Shown piece by piece: positions 7,275 through 13,069 of a stretch of 13,069 bases of DNA (position 1 is the stretch's first letter; every line of letters starts with the position of its first letter). Below the pieces are notes generated by a model. That model had not been told where the DNA came from. It saw nothing but the letters and a program-made list of their open reading frames with translations, and did not search any database. The stretch is taken from NCBI GenBank assembly GCA_003049485.1, contig PYST01000603.1:1-13069 (forward strand). Direction: 5' to 3'. The position numbers were made by a program, and so were the translations under genes. The DNA comes from Ophioceras dolichostomum (taxonomy: Eukaryota > Ascomycota > Sordariomycetes > Magnaporthales > Ophioceraceae).

Positions 7275-10200
7275 TCACCTCCTCGAAACCAGCCCCAACT
7301 GCGAACTCGTCTTCCGATGCCCACCAAGTCCATCCCCATGCCCCAGCTCAACATCGTGCATCTGCATCTGCATCTGCATCTCCCGCATCTGGATAGCCAG
7401 GCCTCCCCTCCCGGCCGATCCTCCATAGTACCCATCCCCTTTGCTCCCTCCCGCCAGCCCGTCCACGCCGAGCACGGGCGCACTGCTGCTGCTCGGCCCA
7501 GGACTATACGGACTATACGGACTGAACGCACCACTCGTCACGCCCACGCCCCCGCCCCTCTCAAACGGCAACGGCGTCGTCGCAGCCGACAGCATGCCCG
7601 TACTAGCCCCATCCCCAGCACCACCTCCTCCCTGCGTCTGCGCCTGCGCCGCCGTCGACTTCATAGTAAGCGTCCTCACCGCCCTCGCAGCCCTCATCTT
7701 CTCGACGTTCGCCCTCCTCCGCATCTCCTCGGCCTTCAGGTTGCCCGTGACGGCCGCCTCGCGGTCCCTCAGCCTGCCGGCCGAGATGGCCGCGCTCCGG
7801 CCCAGCGCGTGCAGCCCGGACTTGACGAGCACCCAGGTGACGGCCGTGTTGAGCACGAACGACACCGAGGACCGGATGAGGGCCACGAAGGAGTTGCCGA
7901 GCGCCGAGCGCGAGAAGGCGAGCGTGATGGAGAGCAGGATGATGGCGAAGGAGATGGGCAGCATTAGCACCAGCTCGTCGTGCAGGGGGATGTGGCCGTC
8001 ATTGAACTCGACTGAGTTCATGCCGAAGAGGGTTGCAAAGAAGGAGAGGGGGAGCTGCGGGTTTTCAGTTGGGTTGGGTTAGTTATCGGCGCGGTATCTT
8101 CAATTACAGGGATTGGGCGACGACGTGGTGCTTCTAGTGGGGTTGGGCACGAAAAAGTGCGGTTGGTGGTGGTTGTGGCGGTGGTGGGGGTTGAAGAGGA
8201 AGGGCAACATACGAAGATAATGGTGACAATAGTGAAGATCATGATGGACTGCCCCTGCTTGAGCGTCAGAGCGGCCTGCTTGACAGCCTCGCGGGCCTCG
8301 ATGACGCCGGCTTGCTGCTGTTTCAGGGTGAGTAGGTCTTTGAGCTGTTTGGTTCCGTCGAAGACATCAGGTCAGCAACTCGTCTCTCAGCCGAAAGACC
8401 ATCACAAAGCACTGGGCCCCAGCCAGCCAGCAGGGTACTGAAAGAAGGGTTTTGGGGGGTAGCGAGCTTACAGCAGTCGAGGTAATCCTCGCGTTCTCCA
8501 ACAGAGTGTTCAGCTCCATCATCCGATCCTGTCCATCCTGCAGGAGATGATCCGCCCTTCCCAGCGTCCACCTCGCCCTCGTCGCCTCCCTCTGAACGTT
8601 CCTCTCCCTCCTCCGTCTCGCCTCATCCTCGCGGTTCTGCTGCTGCTGCTGTCCAGACGCATCGCCGCCTCCAGCCCCACCGAAAGACGTCGTAGTAGAC
8701 GCCGTCGAGGTCGCAGCAGCAAGCACCGAATCCCACGACGACAGCCCCATCCCCATCCCCATCCCCATCCCCATGCCGTATCCCCCACCATGGCCTCTGT
8801 ACGAGATAGACCCGCCCGACCCAGCGCGCACCTTGGGCGCCATTGCCATCCGGACATGCCTCACGAGGCTTTCGAGCACGAGCTGCTGCTGGGCCTTGAT
8901 GCGCGCCATGATGTGGATCTCGTCCATGACGTCCTTCACCTCCTTCAGCAGGTTCCCCTCCGGGTTGATGCTTAGCAACGTGTTGTTGGTCGCGCCCGAC
9001 TGGCCTCGTCCGCCGTCGCTGTAGTAGTCCGCGTCGGCCGAGTAGGACGAGGACTGGCTGTATTCGCGGGAGGCGAGGTGGGTGTAGATGAGGAATTGAT
9101 CGAAGGCTGCTGTTTGTTTGTAGGTCTGTTGTTCGTTTGGTTGTTGATCGACCTGTTAGCATGCGTGTCTATCTGGGTACCTAGGTACCTAGGCAGGTAG
9201 GTGAGGAAATGTCCACCCCGAGAGCCACGTAGCCAGAAGGACCAAACTCATATCGGGGGAAGGGGAAGTGGGAGGAGAGTTCGAGAGGATGTTGTGAAGG
9301 TATCCGTGGACAAGGGAGAAAGGGAGGCAAAAAGAAGTCGAGAGAAAGGACGTACAACACCCCTGATGGCACCAGCAAACAGCTCCACCAAATTAGGCTG
9401 CCTGTCATTCGTCTTCGTCCGATCGAAAAACACCCTCGAGCACTCATCAGCAATCATCAGCGCGAGGTCCCAAGCAGACGAGACCTCCCCGTCCCTCAGA
9501 CCCCTCAGCCTCGCCCTAATGCTCTTGTGCACCGCCGAAGGGTCGGGTCTGATCCGTCCCCACCGTCTCGGAAAAGCAGACACGACCGTCTTCCCGTCCA
9601 GCACCCACAGCCAGAGCTGGTCGACCATCAGCAGCCTCGGCACCTTCCTCGCGTCATCCCTGCACTGCGAGCAGGGCTCGGGCTCGCCGTCTTCGTCGAC
9701 GCCCCACCCTGCCCCCTGGCAGGTAGTGGACGAGGAGTGCGGCTCCGGCATCGTGCCGCGATACACGACCTGGTCGCGGTCGCGGGTGCCCGTGCTCTTG
9801 AGCGCGCCGTAGTACGACTGGTCAAGGGTGCGGCGGGGCTGCAGGGGTGGGCGGGCGTGGAGGTACTTGGCGATGAGCTGCTCTTCCGTCTGGAACTCGA
9901 GGGCTTCGAGGAGGGAGGCGGCGCGGAAGAGGAGGATGCCGAGGAGGCGGCGGCGGGTGGCCGGGTCGTGCATTGTGGCTGGGTCTAGGGGTGGGAGCAT
10001 GTTGGGAGGATTCTTGTCGGCGGTGGTGGAGGCGTGGGTGGGTTTCCGTGAGAGGCTGTCGTGATGGCCGTGGTGGTGCTGGTGGTGGTCAGCGTCTTGC
10101 TGCTGGTACCCCACTCCTCCCCCTTCCTGATGCTGCTGTTGATGCTGTTGATGCTGGGCCTCGCGGACGACCTCGGCGACCTCGGCTAGCGGGAGAAGGT

Positions 10201-11227
10201 TCTTCTGCTTGCCTGCCTCTTTGATGGCCGCTGCTGTCTTGAGCCGGCCGCGGTCGGTCTCCCAGTGGAGGTACGGCATGAAGAGCACGAGGTTCTTGTT
10301 GCTGTGCTGGAGCGGGTCGCTACCATTCTCGGGCTCCGGGTCCACGGACACGACGTCGCAGAAGGGACGCATGTGCCGTGCGTGCACCTCGGCCGAGTCG
10401 TCGAAGTTGCGCTGTCCTGACCAGCACTCGGGCCGGAGGAGTTGCTCGGTGCGAGTCTTGGTCCGGCTGCTGCTGCTGCCCTGCACGTGACGCATGCGGG
10501 AGAGCATGAACAGGTCGTCCGGGTCGGGCCGCTTCTCGTGGTAGTAGCGTGCCATGGCCTCCTCGACCCAGACCATGTTGTTAGCCGGCAGGTGGAAGTA
10601 GCGGATAATGTCATCGCCGTTGTCGTCATCATCGCCGCCAGAGGCGCCGCCATCGCTGCTGCGAGCTTTGCGGGCTTGCATCAGCGGGTTGCGCGCCGGG
10701 TCGTCGGCGAGCAGCTCCTTGACCGTGATCTTCTGGCAAGGGAACGAGCCCTCCAGCCCCGGCGCGTCGAACGGCTTGCCGTCCTTGAAGAAGATGACGG
10801 GCGCCTTGATCTCGGCGTCGACGTCGCCGCTGTCGGAGGCGAAGGCGAAGTAGTCGTTCATGGTCGACGGCCGACGCGAGCCGAGGACGCCGCCGCCAAG
10901 TCCGCCGCCGCCGAGGTCGTCGTAGGGGGATCGGCGGCCGTGGGACTGGCTCCACTGGGACATGGCGGCCTTGAAGTCCTGCAGGCAGGTGCCCGCCGTC
11001 GTGTCCTGCCATACCGTCTCGAGCCTGGAGCGACGCGAGTCGATGCGCTCTTGCTCCCGCACGATGCGCCGCTGGGATTCGGCTGGGAGGGCATCGAAGA
11101 ACCTCTTCCTCTTGCGGATGGGCAGACAGCCGGTGAAGTGGAGCGTCGCGTCCGACACGCGGTGGTCGTGAGGCTTCTCACTGAGACATGTCGCCGGGTA
11201 GGGCTGGTGCTGGAACGTCGAAGACAT
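7275..11227 (-). CDS. CorA-like (Mg2+ transporter superfamily) membrane protein, 4 exons, 1145 aa
   Basis: Exons are 9356-11227, 8472-9125, 8213-8344 and 7275-8054, all joined in phase 0. Donors are GTACGT, GTAAGC and GTATGT; branch points are GCTAAC, GCTGAC and ACTAAC; acceptors are CAG. The large N-terminal part has motifs I associate with the fungal CorA-like family: IRYFHLPANNMVWVEEA (about 208), VHARHMRPFCD (281), LVLFMPYLHWETDR (313), VVYRG (487), QLWLWVLDG (537) and FFDRTKT (600). A helical segment (residues 843-872) leads into TM1 (about 875-896), the GMN motif (897-899) that defines the CorA pore, and TM2 (914-933). A third hydrophobic stretch is at 942-963. Low-complexity inserts: Gln/His-rich 358-389, (GM)5 at 741-751, (MQ)n at 1112-1118. 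CorA proteins move Mg2+ or other divalent ions as pentamers, but transport by these large fungal versions is inferred, not known. The start is ATG 11227 (G at -3), the only in-frame ATG near the 5' end. Confidence 0.88.
7359..7379 (-). repeat. Hexanucleotide repeat coding Met-Gln dipeptides in the CorA-like C-terminus
   Basis: Repeats of CAGATG (GCATCT on plus) encode MQMQMQM at residues 1112-1118, in the low-complexity tail after the transmembrane region. Probably a slippage-prone coding microsatellite in a disordered tail. Confidence 0.85.
8745..8777 (-). repeat. Hexanucleotide repeat coding Gly-Met dipeptides in the CorA-like protein
   Basis: Repeats of GGGGAT/GGGATG (CCCCAT on plus) encode G-M five times plus a final G at residues 741-751, in the insert between the helical parts of exon 2. 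The repeat is frame-neutral because each unit is 6 bp. Confidence 0.9.
9126..9355 (-). other. Intron 1 of the CorA-like gene, holding GGTACCTA repeats
   Basis: This is a 230-bp intron, the longest of the secure introns here. Its donor is GTACGT at 9355 and its acceptor AACAACAG ends at 9126. GCTAAC lies about 30 nt before the acceptor. Splicing here restores the protein segment GVTYKQTAAFDQF, which fits the family pattern better than the nearer CAG acceptors. Near its 3' part are two octamers GGTACCTA (GGTACC at 9176-9181 and 9184-9189), followed by GGCAGGTAGGT. Together they form a short palindromic block. Confidence 0.8.
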
Positions 11228-11277
11228 TCCGAAGGAGGGCAAGAGAGTGATGATGACAAAGATGGGCAAATAATAGA

Positions 11278-11298
11278 CATTAATGGCATTTATGGCAT
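11278..11298 (-). promoter_or_regulatory. Cluster of three upstream ATGs before the CorA-like start
   Basis: Reading on minus, ATG-CCA-TAA (11298-11290) is a two-codon uORF. Two further ATGs at 11289 and 11280 share one frame, which overlaps the main start out of frame for 143 codons. If the transcript starts upstream of 11298, these would reduce initiation at 11227. If it starts within 11228-11277, they are irrelevant. Confidence 0.45.
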
Positions 11299-12663
11299 TA
11301 GCAGCTAGCTTCCCGTAGTCTACTCAGACAGACCAAGCAGAAAGAAGCATAGCAAGACGTTGGGGTGCCAAGATCCCGAAGATATAGAAGCCAAGAAGGT
11401 TCGGCACACGTGGAAGCGGGAGGCTTTCTTGAGAAATGATTGGGAAAGAGCCTCAACAAGTTCACCAACTTTTTTTATCGTGCAAAGAAACGCGCGCTGA
11501 AAACTTTTTCGGCAAGGGGGAGTGAAGGAAGTTTCGGACATGATGACTGGCTGCGACGAAGGTGCCCAATCGGCACCAGCCGCCGGCCAAATACCATCCT
11601 CCAAAGGACCGGGAGGGTGACCCGATCGTCGGTTTGTTTGGACGGCTTTTGGTTAGGATGGGCACATGAAGTTAGGGGGGGCAGACGCCGGAAAGAAAAA
11701 GGTTCTGAGCAAAACGACCTTTCGAACGGGCCCCCTAGCACAGGGCTGATATGCACGATGCAGGAGTGCAACGTTCAGGGGGAAGGGCACTTCTGTTCAA
11801 CCGTCAACGGCAAATCAGGGGTGCGGCTCATCCTGCAAGCCACCGTAATGTCCACCACAGATTCATCAAAATTGGGCCTGGACCTGAACCTGGAAAGGTG
11901 GTGTCAAAAATGGCACCCAATTGTCCCGTCTTACGGAGAGAGGACGCATCGCGATCATCAGTGGTCAGGTCTGTTCTCCAGCCCCTTCGCAGCATCTCCG
12001 AATGAGGAAATGTCGATAGGCTGGATATGTTTTTCATTCTGAAGAGATGCCGGTTTTGCCGAGAATTGAGGCTCCGTCGCGATCCAGATTGCTCACCCAA
12101 CAAGAGAAAGAAAAAGGGTGCGACTGGATTCCATCCAGGGTATTCCGTGGATGAGGGGAGGAAAGTGTGGGTACCTAACCTATGAAGCCAAGGTCGGATG
12201 CTGATTTGACGAGGACCCACCCGGGTGCTTCAGCCGCACTCCTTGTCCGATCTCATGGAGGGCACCATTGCGAAGGTTTTGGCGACCGGGGGGCGGCGCT
12301 TGTTTTGTGCCGAGCTTCCGCGAAAGAGTCGTGGTTGTTCCGCGACGATACAGGACACGATTTTGATGTAGGAAGCGACCGTGATACAGAACGCATGTAG
12401 CCTGTGTCACAGACTCTGATGAGAGACCGCTTTTCGTGATCTCGACTTGATGCTTCAGCGTGACCGCACGAACTCTGAATGCCTGTCCCCGTGACTCTCC
12501 TCTCGCGCGTCGGGATATGTAGATGCGTACCCCTGATCTCTGTTGGTTTAGAGGGTGCGGAAGCTGGCTGAAGGCTTCAACCTCGGAATTGTGAACACAG
12601 AACGACAGTGTGCAGTCATCTCGGTGCTCTATATATAGCCGGGGACGCAAACAAGCCGTGCCG

Positions 12664-12670
12664 TATAAAA
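12664..12670 (+). promoter_or_regulatory. TATA box candidate (TATAAAA)
   Basis: TATAAAA on plus, about 45 bp before the ATG at 12716. A second, palindromic TATATATA lies at 12630-12637. The spacing would suit a plus-strand transcript starting near 12695. Without a recognised gene downstream it is only a candidate. Confidence 0.35.
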
Positions 12671-12715
12671 TCGGCAGACAGGAAGGCTTGAAGGCTGAAA
12701 CTGTCGGAATCTAAA

Positions 12716-12874
12716 ATGCATGGGAATGACGCGAAGTCTTCGCCAGGCTTCGCCAATCTGCAACATCCGAGGGTAGGGAGAAGGCAGCTATTGAACGAAG
12801 ATATTCGGTGGCGTTGCCCGCCATTGCGGCTTAGGAGATCTGGAGGGAAAACGTCGACGAAGGGAAATGATTGA
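12716..12874 (+). CDS. Small ORF behind a TATA box, 52 aa, unrecognised
   Basis: ATG at 12716 in a very good fungal context (CTAAAATG), TGA at 12872-12874. The product is basic and Arg-rich, without a signal peptide, membrane segment or motif that I recognise. A GTAGGG after codon 19 is a poor donor. A-rich sequence with AATAAAA-like stretches follows (12880-12990) and could serve polyadenylation. The start context and the TATA box are the only support. It could be a chance ORF or a first exon. Confidence 0.2.
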   Translation: MHGNDAKSSPGFANLQHPRVGRRQLLNEDIRWRCPPLRLRRSGGKTSTKGND

Positions 12875-13069
12875 AAACAAAACAAAATACAAATGGGAGG
12901 GGAAACCATTTAATGAAGCCATTAATTTGCATACCAAAAAGTACTGCGGGGAACTATATAGAGCGAAAAAGAGACAGATATTAAATAAAATACCAAATGG
13001 TGGATGACGGCTCGCACTGGCGCAACATCCTTCTATATGTACAGTTGGATCGACAAAAAAACCAAGGAC
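12875..13069. other. A-rich right edge, nothing recognised
   Basis: A/T-rich relative to the rest, with AAAACAAAACAAAATAC, TTAAATAAAATACC and a terminal run of A. It may be a 3'UTR or terminator region for either strand, but no gene end can be tied to it within the window. Confidence 0.35.

Larger units (their letters stand above)
11228..12715. other. Intergenic region upstream of the CorA-like gene, no gene recognised
   Basis: The part next to 11227 should hold the CorA-like promoter on the minus strand. Open frames on both strands are rich in Arg, Ser and Pro, have no motifs and carry no intron signals that join them. A GGTACC motif lies at 12170-12175. Two TATA-like sequences lie at 12630-12637 and 12664-12670 near the right end. 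I see no RNA gene or transposon. Confidence 0.5.

Noticed and set aside
7441..8082. 213-codon open frame on plus opposite the CorA-like last exon
   Set aside because: Shadow frame over the transmembrane and tail exon; it extends into the intron and its hydrophobic parts mirror the real gene.
11228..11269. Longer CorA-like N-terminus starting at 11269
   Set aside because: The codon at 11269 is TTG, not ATG. No in-frame ATG exists between it and the upstream TGA at 11324-11326, so ATG 11227 is preferred.
10442..11308. 288-codon open frame on plus opposite the CorA-like exon 1
   Set aside because: Antisense shadow of a GC-rich coding exon; the product is rich in Val, Ala, Arg and Gly with no motif, while the minus strand has clear family motifs.
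1..13069. tRNA, rRNA or CRISPR array
   Set aside because: No GGTTCRAAYCC-type B box with a matching A box, no conserved rRNA stretch and no regularly spaced direct repeats with unique spacers were found on either strand by eye.

Overview
The window looks like nuclear DNA of a filamentous ascomycete, most likely a Sordariomycete. It is GC-rich, with strong G/C at third codon positions. Its introns are short (76-230 bp in the two secure genes), start with GTRNGT-like donors and carry CTAAC or CTGAC branch points 15-40 nt before the acceptor. The two secure genes belong to families expanded in these fungi. There is no operon, CRISPR array, tRNA, rRNA or recognisable intact transposon.

Layout. 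Positions 1-750 hold an (ATC)9 microsatellite, a possible last exon of a gene entering from the left, and non-coding sequence. Positions 751-2922 form a poorly conserved plus-strand locus: a 52-codon ORF, a promoter-like stretch with four 15-bp repeats and a pyrimidine tract, then a multi-exon gene I do not recognise, starting with a two-codon exon at 1516. Its last open frame stops at an amber codon at 2671. In the same frame, 18 nt later, a 76-codon ORF begins that encodes a six-heptad leucine zipper and a KKRK nuclear-localisation-like cluster. Positions 2923-4317 show no gene I can support.

Positions 4318-6024 (minus strand, 3 exons) encode a secreted M28 zinc aminopeptidase with a PA domain. 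Positions 7275-11227 (minus strand, 4 exons) encode a large CorA-like membrane protein with an intact GMN motif. The 1.25 kb between them holds a GTAC-rich fold-back element. From 11228 to the right edge I see only regulatory-looking sequence and one possible 52-codon ORF behind a TATA box.

The two secure genes face the same way but show no functional link. One is an extracellular or vacuolar peptidase, the other a membrane protein of the metal-ion-transporter superfamily. The most novel part is the 1516-2922 locus: an orphan gene with a duplicated splice-acceptor block, an in-frame stop and a zipper grown by heptad-sized duplication. I see no clear multi-gene defence, toxin or biosynthetic system.
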